The notes under the pieces were generated by a model that made no database searches, was not told where the DNA came from, and was given only the letters and a program-made list of their open reading frames with translations. Made by a program: the position numbers and the translations under genes. From JAVBWO01 sp036677375 (GTDB taxonomy: Bacteria > Bacillota > Dehalobacteriia > UBA4068 > UBA4997), in assembly GCA_036677375.1 (NCBI GenBank), contig JAVBWO010000026.1, forward strand, positions 1-31,504: a stretch of 31,504 nucleotides of DNA. Reading direction: 5' to 3'. This document shows, piece by piece, positions 15,540-22,330 of the stretch (position 1 is its first letter; every line of letters begins with the position of its first letter).

Positions 15540-15907
15540 TGCAAAGCTTGTCCGATCAGATTGTTTTACCGGACATGTGCTTTACTGTTTGTCATGGTGT
15601 GCTGGAAAAAGAAAAGCGGCAACCTCAGAATTTTCGTGTATCAGTGACCATGGATACTGATTTAAAAAAGGCGGGAGAAAGCGACTGCCTGGAAGATACC
15701 GTTGATTACAGTAAGATTTACCGGCAGGTGGCAGAAATTATGCAGGGACCCTGCTGTAATTTGTTGGAGCATTTAGCGGCGAAGATCAGCATGGCTATTT
15801 TAAAAAATATAAAAATAACCCGGGTTATGGTGGAGATCGCCAAAGAAGGGGCGGACATGGGGGATGTGAAAGTGCCCTCTGTGGTGCGCCTGGTACGGGA
15901 GCGGTAA
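15539..15907 (+). CDS. folB: Dihydroneopterin aldolase
   Basis: A 122-residue enzyme that cleaves 7,8-dihydroneopterin to 6-hydroxymethyl-dihydropterin and glycolaldehyde. Family hallmarks are CHGVLEKEKRQPQNFRVSV with the catalytic Glu near the start, DCLEDTVDYSKIYRQV, and CNLLEHLAAKI. The ATG at 15539 shares bases with the folP stop (tgATG), a translational-coupling arrangement; the GTG one codon earlier is an alternative. AAAGGGGG lies about 9 bases upstream. It sits in order between folP and folK. Confidence 0.93.
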   Translation: MQSLSDQIVLPDMCFTVCHGVLEKEKRQPQNFRVSVTMDTDLKKAGESDCLEDTVDYSKIYRQVAEIMQGPCCNLLEHLAAKISMAILKNIKITRVMVEIAKEGADMGDVKVPSVVRLVRER

Positions 15908-15912
15908 TATTG

Positions 15913-16416
15913 ATGGAAAAGGAACGGATTTTTTTAAGTATCGGCAGTAATCTGGGCGACCGCTTGGGCAATCTGAAAAAAGGCTTGGCCTTATTGTGCG
16001 GCGCCCTTGCCGGTCAAATCGTAAGACAATCTTCCGTTTATGAAACGCCGCCTTTCGGCTATTTGGAACAGCCATCTTTTTATAACGCGGTGGTGGAACT
16101 GGAGACGGCGGCGGAGCCGGCTACCTTGCTCAATGAGATCCACCGGGTGGAAGCGGCTTGTGGCAGACAGCGTCTGGTCCATTGGGGTCCTCGAACGCTG
16201 GATATGGATATTCTCATGTTTGGCGAACGGCAAATAACGACGGAGTATTTAATGATTCCGCATACCGGTTTAGGAGAGCGCCGCTTTGTGTTGGAGCCTT
16301 GGGCTGAGATCGCACCGGAAGTTACGGTGCCGGGACTGGGAACGGTGGCGGAGCTTTTGGATCAACTGCCTGGGCAGGAAGAAATCAAAAAAATAATCTT
16401 GGCCGCGGATTGGTAA
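15913..16416 (+). CDS. folK: 2-amino-4-hydroxy-6-hydroxymethyldihydropteridine diphosphokinase
   Basis: A 167-residue kinase transferring pyrophosphate from ATP to 6-hydroxymethyl-dihydropterin, the step that feeds FolP. Motifs in order are SIGSNLGDR, SSVYETPPFGYLEQPSFYNA, and the signature HWGPRTLDMDILMFG containing the two magnesium-binding aspartates. IPHTGLGERRFVLEPWAEI follows. The ATG at 15913 is preferred over a TTG one codon earlier. It lies 5 bases after folB and ends the folate operon. No folE, dihydrofolate synthase or reductase gene is in the window. Confidence 0.95.
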   Translation: MEKERIFLSIGSNLGDRLGNLKKGLALLCGALAGQIVRQSSVYETPPFGYLEQPSFYNAVVELETAAEPATLLNEIHRVEAACGRQRLVHWGPRTLDMDILMFGERQITTEYLMIPHTGLGERRFVLEPWAEIAPEVTVPGLGTVAELLDQLPGQEEIKKIILAADW

Positions 16417-16466
16417 TTTCTTCAGAAGAATAAAAATGGTGCTTTAGTCAACTCTGGTGCTTTAAT

Positions 16467-16880
16467 GTGGCGGATGTGTGTCTTATGACAGATGCTGCCC
16501 ATTATACCAATGAGTGGCCTGGGAAAAAAGGGGTAAAGCTGTTTTTCCCAAGCTGCTTTCACAATATTAAAACGGCAAAAAAATATCCATACTATACTTA
16601 CTTTCTTATTGATGAAGACAAGTTTTTCATGACGATATCACTTGGTAGCTTTCGGCAATGGGCGCGATAGGTGGCATGAATATTTGCCCTGCCGCCCGAA
16701 CAGCCGCAGTTTGCTGGAAATTAAGATGGTTAAGGACTTAAAATAGTGGCAGATTCTTAAGAATAGGCCGATCTTTGGGAAAGGGAAACAAGTGAGCTTT
16801 GTTTTTGCCCGGTTTTATCAGCCAATGTCATGGTAGATGGTGGAAATCGTTTTATGCACCCAGCTTTTTCCATGCCCTTG
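16467..16880 (+). pseudogene. Possible decayed coding region between folK and the Rrf2 gene
   Basis: The approximately 600-bp gap holds a 67-residue open frame (GTG at 16467 to a stop at 16670) that I do not recognise. Immediately after, a neighbouring frame reads on as RWHEYLPCRPNSRSLLEIK and, past in-frame stops, WQILKNRPIFGKGKQVSFVF. Coding-like text split over two frames and interrupted by several stops suggests a dead gene. There is no clear ribosome-binding site. A 12-bp palindrome attcttaagaat lies near 16754. It may alternatively be plain intergenic DNA. Confidence 0.3.
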
Positions 16881-16943
16881 AGAAATGTGATCTGTTACTT
16901 CTCAGGCTTCGTCTGGAGGAAGCAAAACGGACATTTTAATCCC

Positions 16944-16997
16944 TTGACAGCTTTCCGGGATCGGGACTATAATGAAACCACAAAAGTCCATTGGTTT
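16944..16997 (+). promoter_or_regulatory. Promoter and candidate operator of the Rrf2/cysteine desulfurase operon
   Basis: Consensus TTGACA (16944-16949) and TATAAT (16968-16973) with 18-bp spacing. An inverted repeat aaacca-N11-tggttt (16975-16980 and 16992-16997) covers the expected transcription start, a suitable place for repression by the Rrf2 protein. The match to a named IscR consensus was not established. Confidence 0.65.
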
Positions 16998-17023
16998 ACT
17001 ATGTTTTAGGAGGCAGTAGCTCA

Positions 17024-17500
17024 ATGAATATTTCCACTAAGGGACGTTACGGCTTAATCGCCATGCTGGATCTGGCGGGCAATTATGACGGACGCCCTGT
17101 TACCTTGAATAATATAGCCAAACGGCAAAACATTTCAGACGGCTATTTGGAACAATTAATGGTGCATTTGAAAAACAGCGGATTGGTAAAAAGTATCCGA
17201 GGCGCCCAGGGCGGCTATGTTTTGTCAAAGAATCCGGCGGAGATCAGTGTTTTGGATGTACTGAAATCCCTGGAGGGCCCCATGGCTCCCGTGGCTTGCG
17301 TCAGCGAAGAGTTTCCCGATGCCTGCGGACGTTTTGAAGGCTGTGCCACCCGCAGGGTCTGGGAAGATGTGCGCAACAGGATAAACGAAGTGCTTTCCAG
17401 CTACAGCTTAGCAGATCTGATTGCTATGGAAAGCCAGTGCCAGGCGTTGCCCTCATGTGTAAATAAGCGTGAATACAAGGAGATGGCAGAAATTGAATAA
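17024..17500 (+). CDS. Rrf2-family (IscR-like) transcriptional regulator
   Basis: A 158-residue winged-helix regulator. It begins MNISTKGRYGLIAMLDLA and carries the recognition region NIAKRQNISDGYLEQLMVHL and the wing SIRGAQGGYVLSK. Three cysteines, C92, C101 and C107 (within CVSEEFPDACGRFEGCATRR), match the number and region of the Fe-S ligands of IscR. They support a cluster-sensing repressor rather than the cysteine-free CymR type. ATG 17024 is chosen because TTAGGAGGC lies about 10 bases upstream; the longer frame starts at an unsupported TTG. Its last 8 bases overlap the cysteine desulfurase start, so both are expressed together and probably repressed when Fe-S supply is sufficient. Confidence 0.88.
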   Translation: MNISTKGRYGLIAMLDLAGNYDGRPVTLNNIAKRQNISDGYLEQLMVHLKNSGLVKSIRGAQGGYVLSKNPAEISVLDVLKSLEGPMAPVACVSEEFPDACGRFEGCATRRVWEDVRNRINEVLSSYSLADLIAMESQCQALPSCVNKREYKEMAEIE

Positions 17501-18653
17501 GCGTGTTTATTGTGACCATGCGGCAACCAGTCCGGTATTTCCCGAAGTCATTGCTGTCATGGCGGACTGCATGACCAATACCATAGGAAATCCTTCCAGC
17601 CTCCATTCTTTTGGTAGGGCCGCCAAGGACAAGCTGGAGAATGCCCGCGCTCAGGTGGCGGATATCATAGGCGCGCAACCGGAAGAAGTGTTTTTCACTT
17701 CCGGCGGTACGGAAGCGGATAATCTGGCAATTTTCGGCACGGCTGCCCGCTTTCCTGAGGGAGGCCATATCATCACTACGCCGGTAGAGCACGCGGCAGT
17801 ACTGGAAACTTGTCAATATTTGTCTAGCCACGGCTATACGGTCACTTATTTGCCGGTAGACGAATATGGCAGAATTGACCCCAAAGACGTTAAAGAAGCA
17901 TTGCGGAAAGATACCAGGCTAATCACGGTGATGCATGTCAACAATGAAGTAGGAACGATTCAGCCGGTAGAAGAAATCGGCGCCATCGCACTGGAAGCCG
18001 GTATTGTCTTTCATGTGGACGCGGTGCAGTCTTTGGGACGTATTCCTGTGGATGTGACCAACATCGGCGCTGATTTTATGACCGTATCTTCTCATAAAAT
18101 CAATGGCCCTAAAGGGGTTGGCGCATTATACTGCAAAAACGGCTCAAAACTGCTGCGCCGCGCCTATGGCGGTGGGCAGGAGCACAAACTGCGCTCCGGT
18201 ACGGAAAATCTTCCCGGCATTGTGGGCATGGGAACAGCCGCTTCTATCACAAAAGAGATTTGGCAACAACGAGCTATTGATAATAAGATGATGCGCGACC
18301 ATATGATGGAGCGTATGTTAAAAGAGATTCCCTATAGCTATGTCAACGGATCTTTGACGCACCGGGTGCCTCATAACCTGCATATCAGCTTTTCCTATGT
18401 AGAGGGAGAAGCCCTGCTTTTGCAGCTAGATATGCAAGGTGTGGCGGTATCTTCCGGGTCTGCCTGCAGTTCCGGTTCCGGTGAACCCTCGCATGTTTTA
18501 AAGGCCATGCATCTTTCGGAGGAACGGCTGCAGGCGGCGCTGAGGCTTACCATCGGTTATGGCAATACCATGGAACAGATGGATTATGTTGCGGATGTCA
18601 TGAGTGCTAAGGTAGAATTGCTCAGAAAAATGTCACCCTTTATGCCGCGCTGA
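17493..18653 (+). CDS. Cysteine desulfurase (NifS/IscS class)
   Basis: A 386-residue PLP enzyme that converts cysteine to alanine and loads sulfur on an active-site cysteine for Fe-S clusters or thiolated tRNA. Landmarks are YCDHAATSPVFPEV at the start, FTSGGTEADNLAI, HVNNEVGTIQPVEEI and DAVQSLGRIPVDV. The PLP-lysine is in SSHKINGPKGVGALY (K202), and the catalytic Cys325 lies in SSGSACSSGSGEPSHVL. The extended loop with ACSSGS marks the class I (IscS/NifS) type. A TTG at 17493 is preferred, with AAGGAG 10 bases upstream; the GTG at 17469 would put that site inside the gene. No scaffold (iscU/nifU) or mnmA gene follows, unlike many Clostridia. Confidence 0.92.
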   Translation: MNKRVYCDHAATSPVFPEVIAVMADCMTNTIGNPSSLHSFGRAAKDKLENARAQVADIIGAQPEEVFFTSGGTEADNLAIFGTAARFPEGGHIITTPVEHAAVLETCQYLSSHGYTVTYLPVDEYGRIDPKDVKEALRKDTRLITVMHVNNEVGTIQPVEEIGAIALEAGIVFHVDAVQSLGRIPVDVTNIGADFMTVSSHKINGPKGVGALYCKNGSKLLRRAYGGGQEHKLRSGTENLPGIVGMGTAASITKEIWQQRAIDNKMMRDHMMERMLKEIPYSYVNGSLTHRVPHNLHISFSYVEGEALLLQLDMQGVAVSSGSACSSGSGEPSHVLKAMHLSEERLQAALRLTIGYGNTMEQMDYVADVMSAKVELLRKMSPFMPR

Positions 18654-18671
18654 ATTCTGAATGATCCAATG

Positions 18672-18700
18672 CTGCGAACGGTAAATTTGCAGGTTTTTTT
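18672..18700 (+). terminator. Probable terminator after cysteine desulfurase
   Basis: Stem ctgcgaa / tttgcag (18672-18678 with 18686-18692, one G-U pair), short loop, then a run of seven Ts. Confidence 0.65.
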
Positions 18701-18739
18701 GTGTGAAATAAGAAACTGAATCCATGGGAGGTATCCGGC

Positions 18740-19243
18740 ATGGAATTTCAGCTAAGGCCTTGGCAAAAGAAGGATATTGAAAGTGTTCTCATTTATGCAA
18801 ATAATAAAAAAATCAGCGATAACTTGCGGGATGCCTTCCCCTATCCTTATACCAGGGAGAATGCTAAAGCTTATGTCAGTTTTTGCATGAAGTGCCCGAT
18901 GCGGGAACAACTCCTCCGTGCCATTATCGTGGAGGGGCGGGCCGTGGGGAATATTGGTGTTGTTTTTAAAGAAGATGTCTATCGCAAAAGTGCCGAGGTT
19001 GGTTATTGGCTAGGGGAGCCATTCTGGAGACAAGGTATTATGACTCGGGCTATTGGGCAGATGTGTGATTTTGTTTTCAGTAATTTTGACATTGTGCGGA
19101 TCTTTGCCGAAGTCTATGCCCATAACACTCCTTCCCGCCGGGTTCTTGAAAAGAACGGTTTTCAGCTGGAAGGAGAGCTTCAAAAGAGTATCTATAAAAA
19201 TGGCGGGTATTATAACTCCTGTATTTATGGTTTATTAAAGTAA
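18740..19243 (+). CDS. GNAT N-acetyltransferase (RimJ/RimL type)
   Basis: A 167-residue acetyltransferase. Its N-terminus FQLRPWQKKDIESVLIYANN fits the RimJ/RimL subgroup. The acetyl-CoA-binding stretch is GYWLGEPFWRQGIMTRAIGQ, and HNTPSRRVLEKNGFQLEGEL is the conserved C-terminal block. The ATG at 18740 follows TGGGAGGTA, a good ribosome-binding site. It is a separate unit between two terminators. It differs clearly from the other GNAT at 6319 and is not a duplicate. The acceptor could be a ribosomal protein N-terminus, an amine or an antibiotic; nothing distinguishes them. Confidence 0.87.
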   Translation: MEFQLRPWQKKDIESVLIYANNKKISDNLRDAFPYPYTRENAKAYVSFCMKCPMREQLLRAIIVEGRAVGNIGVVFKEDVYRKSAEVGYWLGEPFWRQGIMTRAIGQMCDFVFSNFDIVRIFAEVYAHNTPSRRVLEKNGFQLEGELQKSIYKNGGYYNSCIYGLLK

Positions 19244-19265
19244 CGGTTAAAAAATAGCACAGACA

Positions 19266-19294
19266 AAAGAAGCGGATCATGCCGCTTCTTTTTT
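19266..19294 (+). terminator. Intrinsic terminator after GNAT gene
   Basis: Ten-bp stem aaagaagcgg / ccgcttcttt (19266-19275 with 19282-19291), loop atcatg, T-rich tail. Confidence 0.88.
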
Positions 19295-19360
19295 GTTTTT
19301 GACAGGCACGGCAGTAAAAATAAAGCATAAGCTATAACAAACGGGCCGGGAGGTGTACTG

Positions 19361-19555
19361 ATGGTTTATGTTCTAATTATTCTGTTAGGCATTATTCTGG
19401 CGCTGCCGGCAGTCTTGTGCCTTTTTGCAACAGGTATTGCAGCCGCAATCGGCGGTGTGGCAATTTTTTGCTGGCTTGGTCTTTTATATCTTGCCATTGA
19501 TGAATGGCGGCAGAGCAAAAAGGACTCTTCCAGGCATTGGGATGATCTGACCTGA
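19361..19555 (+). CDS. Small membrane protein, 64 residues
   Basis: Two hydrophobic helices (about residues 3-29 and 31-48) joined by a Gly-rich turn GIAAAIGGVAIF, then a short charged tail DEWRQSKKDSSRHWDDLT. The ATG at 19361 has GGGAGGTG 7 bases upstream, which makes a real gene likely despite its size. I do not recognise a family. It lies 68 bases before the amidohydrolase gene without a terminator between them and may share its transcript. Confidence 0.6.
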   Translation: MVYVLIILLGIILALPAVLCLFATGIAAAIGGVAIFCWLGLLYLAIDEWRQSKKDSSRHWDDLT

Positions 19556-19623
19556 GAAAAAGCAGGAAAAGGGTGAAAAATGTAGAAGTCTAAGTATAAA
19601 AAAGAATTGTAGGAGGCATGTTT

Positions 19624-20994
19624 GTGCTAATGAAAAAGACGAACATAAAACTTGTATGTGTGGTGCTGGGAGTTTTATGTTTGAGCTTCTTGCTTTGGCC
19701 GGTGACTGGCGCCGGAAGCACCGAACCGGAAATACCGGTAGAGGAAGCTGTGGACAAGCCCATCATACAATGTGATTATCTTTTAAAAAACGGCACCATT
19801 GTAGATGGTACCGGCACTGCTCCGTATTTGGGGAATGTGGCAATCACAGGCGATGAGATTGTTGCGGTAGGTCACTTTGAAGTCCAGGCAGCCAAGGTGA
19901 TTGATGCTACCGGCATGTATATCAGTCCTGGCTTTATCGATCTTCATACCCATAGCGATGATTATTGGCCTCAAAAACAAAATGGCGTCATGATCTTAAA
20001 ACAAGGTCTGACTACTATGATCGTGGGGAATTGTGGAACCTCTACCAGCAATATCAGGTCTTATCTGGAAAGTGTCAAAGGTGCGGCGGTTAATGTCGGT
20101 ACTTTTGCGGGATATAAATCGTTACGGAGCGCCGCGGGGGTTATCGGTACAAGGAAGGCCAATGCCGACCAAATTACCAAGATGGCGGGGTTCTTGCAGG
20201 AAAAAATCAGAGCTGGCGCTTTTGGATTTTCCGTAGGGCTGGATTATTCACCACAGACTAGCGCGACCACGGAAGAACTTATGGTACTGGCCGGTACGGT
20301 AAAAAGCTCCGGCGGTCTTTTTGCCATGCATATCAGGGATGAAAACGACAGGGTGGTACAGGCTTTAGAGGAAGCCATCACCATCGCTCAAAAAAGCGGC
20401 GTCAAATTTGAATACAGCCATATCAAAGCGGCAGGTAAAAGAAACTGGGGCAAAATGTCTACACTGCTTGATATGGTAGCCAAAGCCCGTGCAGCGGGCG
20501 TCGATATCAGTGCTGATGTTTACGCATATACATATTCCAGCTTGGATGTGGGAAGCAGCCGGGAGAGTATAAAAGAGGAAAATATTCAAATGGCTTTGCA
20601 AAGTCCTTTTGTGATGGTTGCTGCCGACGGCGGTCTGAATACAAACGGCCGGGCTATTCATCCCCGGGCTTATTCCAATAATACCAGGGTCTTGGCAACC
20701 TATGTCAGGGACAAGGGAGTTCTGACGCTGGCGGATGCGGTACATAAAATGACGCAGATGCCCGCCGAACGGCTGGGCATTACGGATCGGGGGCTCTTAA
20801 AGCCCGGTTATAAAGCGGATATCGCAGTGTTCCGTTTGGAAAAACTTTCAGAAAATGCTACTAGGGCAAATCCCAATATCAATGCCTCCGGGATGTCTTA
20901 TGTTTTTGTCAACGGCGGCATGGCTCTTTTTGAAGGGCAGGTAACGCAGGAGAAATACGGAGGGCCCTTATATGGGCCTGGTACGCAAAAATAG
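19624..20994 (+). CDS. Exported N-acyl-D-amino-acid deacylase-like amidohydrolase
   Basis: A 456-residue amidohydrolase-superfamily protein, with a signal peptide (basic KKTNIK, hydrophobic LVCVVLGVLCLSFLLW, possible cleavage after VTGAG). The D-aminoacylase pattern is visible: an N-terminal small domain (YLLKNGTIVDGTGTAPYLG), the metal motif GFIDLHTHSDD (H108, H110) and GNCG, whose Cys is a zinc ligand in D-aminoacylase. FEYSHIKAAG and VAADGG lie further along, and the closing small domain is GLLKPGYKADIAVF. Members remove acyl groups from D-amino acids or related imides; an outside location suggests cell-wall D-amino-acid salvage (inference). At 456 residues it is shorter than the ~480-530 typical of the family. 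GTG 19624, 7 bases after AGGAGG, is preferred to ATG 19618, which sits too close. Confidence 0.8.
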   Translation: MLMKKTNIKLVCVVLGVLCLSFLLWPVTGAGSTEPEIPVEEAVDKPIIQCDYLLKNGTIVDGTGTAPYLGNVAITGDEIVAVGHFEVQAAKVIDATGMYISPGFIDLHTHSDDYWPQKQNGVMILKQGLTTMIVGNCGTSTSNIRSYLESVKGAAVNVGTFAGYKSLRSAAGVIGTRKANADQITKMAGFLQEKIRAGAFGFSVGLDYSPQTSATTEELMVLAGTVKSSGGLFAMHIRDENDRVVQALEEAITIAQKSGVKFEYSHIKAAGKRNWGKMSTLLDMVAKARAAGVDISADVYAYTYSSLDVGSSRESIKEENIQMALQSPFVMVAADGGLNTNGRAIHPRAYSNNTRVLATYVRDKGVLTLADAVHKMTQMPAERLGITDRGLLKPGYKADIAVFRLEKLSENATRANPNINASGMSYVFVNGGMALFEGQVTQEKYGGPLYGPGTQK

Positions 20995-21045
20995 ACATAT
21001 AAATTGCCTAAGACAAGCACCAATCCGTCGTGAGAAAAATAGATT

Positions 21046-21088
21046 ATAACATAACTACTCCATAGTGAGAAATAGGAGGTTATGTTAT
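21046..21088 (+). promoter_or_regulatory. Hairpin sequestering Shine-Dalgarno and start codon of the ferritin-like gene
   Basis: The arm ataacataac (21046-21055) is perfectly complementary to gttatgttat (21079-21088), which includes the first two bases of the ATG. After a 2-nt bulge, ctcc (21058-21061) pairs with ggag (21075-21078) of the AGGAGG ribosome-binding site. That leaves a 13-nt loop. Translation should be low while this folds, as in RNA thermometers or ligand- or protein-opened structures. A DNA-binding operator is the alternative reading of the same inverted repeat. Confidence 0.6.
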
Positions 21089-21719
21089 GTCGAAGAAGTG
21101 CAAATGTATAAAAACAGACGTTCCGTTTTATGAAGGTTGCGAGTGTGATGTAAGCGTTCTGGCGGCTGCCGGTGCCTGTGATGTAAAAGCGATGCTCAGA
21201 GAGGCAATGAAAGATGAATTGCGCGCGGCCCGCAGATACCGTTATTTAGCCGAATTGGCTCAATGCGAATCGGATAAAGAAATGCTTATCGGTATTCGTT
21301 TGGATGAAAAGAGGCATTTCCGGTTACTACAGGAAATTTACCGGGATTTGACCTGTGAATGCTTCCCGGCTCCCAGGGTTTGTGTGAAACGGCCCAAAAA
21401 CATCTGCAAGGGGCTGAAAAAAGCCATTTGTGCCGAGATGGACGATGTGGCTTTTTACGAACAGTTGGCACAATGTCTTACCGATATGCAGCATAAGGAA
21501 ATTGTCCTTTGCATTTTAAACGACGAACGGGAGCATGCGCAGCAACTGGCCGCCTTGTACCGCATCTATGTGGAGTGCGCCTGCAAGGCTGGGGAAGAAG
21601 AAGAAGAATGCTTCTACTGCTGCAAAACCACTCTTCCCCCCTGCGAAGAAGTTGAGGATGAGTGCCATCGTCATCACCGTCATCACCACCACCATCCTAA
21701 GTACTGTAAGTGCAAGTAA
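21087..21719 (+). CDS. Cys/His-rich ferritin-like (rubrerythrin-fold) protein
   Basis: A 210-residue protein with an unusual composition: 22 cysteines and 11 histidines. The middle fits a four-helix ferritin-like domain with two repeated half-sites. E44 on helix A pairs with E74-x2-H77 (LDEKRHF) on helix B. E117 on helix C pairs with E147-x2-H150 (NDEREHA) on helix D. This is the ligand set of a di-iron rubrerythrin or ferritin. It is flanked by Cys-rich additions: CKC and CEC at residues 5-20, CEC near 90, and CAC and CFYCC near 164-179. The tail has eight His (H194-H203) and ends CKCK. No rubredoxin CxxC pair typical of rubrerythrin is visible. It lies next to an ArsR repressor and heavy-metal pump, so metal binding, storage or scavenging is likely. 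I do not know a named family with this build. Confidence 0.8.
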   Translation: MSKKCKCIKTDVPFYEGCECDVSVLAAAGACDVKAMLREAMKDELRAARRYRYLAELAQCESDKEMLIGIRLDEKRHFRLLQEIYRDLTCECFPAPRVCVKRPKNICKGLKKAICAEMDDVAFYEQLAQCLTDMQHKEIVLCILNDEREHAQQLAALYRIYVECACKAGEEEEECFYCCKTTLPPCEEVEDECHRHHRHHHHHPKYCKCK

Positions 21720-21738
21720 AAAATGGCTTACCGGCTGT

Positions 21739-21772
21739 AAAAACGACCGCCTTTTAAAGGGCGGTCGTTTTT
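21739..21772 (+). terminator. Intrinsic terminator after ferritin-like gene
   Basis: Thirteen-bp stem aaaaacgaccgcc / ggcggtcgttttt (21739-21751 with 21760-21772), 8-nt loop. It separates the ferritin-like gene from the repressor-pump operon. Confidence 0.9.
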
Positions 21773-21840
21773 ATCACTGGAATCAGGCAAGCTTACCAAT
21801 ATAAATTTTGAAAAAGATGGTAAAAGTATTGCTTCAACAA

Positions 21841-21894
21841 TTGACAGCAGAAGAGCAATTGTTTATAATTACATTCAAACATATGTTTGAATGT
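21841..21894 (+). promoter_or_regulatory. Consensus promoter with 24-bp perfect palindromic operator (ArsR/SmtB type)
   Basis: TTGACA (21841-21846) and TATAAT (21864-21869) with 17-bp spacing are a full consensus promoter. Bases 21871-21894 form a perfect 24-bp palindrome with core TTCAAACATATGTTTGAA, directly over the expected start of transcription. The core resembles the TCAAATA-type operators of CadC/SmtB repressors. The combination of a very strong promoter and blocking operator fits metal-inducible expression of arsR and the pump. Confidence 0.88.
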
Positions 21895-21926
21895 TTGACC
21901 GATAAAGATTGAAATGAGGGATAGTC

Positions 21927-22319
21927 ATGACAGAAGAAAAGGAGCCAATTTTAAAGCATCAATTTTGCCAAGAAGAGCCGAAATGGGCGGGAGAGCGTGT
22001 ACCAGACATGTTTCGTGATAAAGCGGGGGCGGGTAGAGGCATTGCCCAACTGTTTAAGGCGCTGGCGGATGAAAACAGGGTGCGGATCGCCTATATCCTG
22101 CTTTATGCCGGAGAGAGCTGTGTCTGCAATATCGCCGAGGCGGCGGGCATCTCGGTGGCGGCGGCTTCCCATCATTTGCGCGGTTTGTATATGGTTGGCT
22201 TAGCCCGCTATGAGAAAAAAGGAAAATATGTATATTATTCTTTAGACGATGACCATGTAGTTGCTATTTTGAAACAAGCGGAATCGCACTGGAATCACGT
22301 GGGAGAATCCGGAAAGTAG
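21927..22319 (+). CDS. ArsR/SmtB-family metal-responsive repressor (CadC/CzrA-like)
   Basis: A 130-residue winged-helix repressor. The DNA-binding helix region is LADENRVRIAYILL ... NIAEAAGISVAAASHHLRGL, with the wing ARYEKKGKYVYYSL. Two candidate metal sites are readable. The alpha-3 type site is C65-V-C67 (ESCVCNIAE) plus N-terminal H11/C14, as in CadC. The alpha-5 dimer-interface site is D108, H110, H121 and H124, which reproduces the D-x-H-x10-H-x2-H set of CzrA/SmtB. The first should favour Cd/Pb and the second Zn (inference from those families). The ATG at 21927 follows a weak gatagtc/gaggga site. It lies just downstream of a palindromic operator and 11 bases before the P-type ATPase, so it probably represses both until metal binds. 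Confidence 0.9.
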   Translation: MTEEKEPILKHQFCQEEPKWAGERVPDMFRDKAGAGRGIAQLFKALADENRVRIAYILLYAGESCVCNIAEAAGISVAAASHHLRGLYMVGLARYEKKGKYVYYSLDDDHVVAILKQAESHWNHVGESGK

Positions 22320-22330
22320 AGGCGGAAAAC

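Noticed and set aside
21079..21088. The ataacataac / gttatgttat inverted repeat as an intrinsic terminator of the amidohydrolase gene
   Set aside because: It is AT-rich, not followed by a T-run, and contains the ribosome-binding site and start codon of the next gene.
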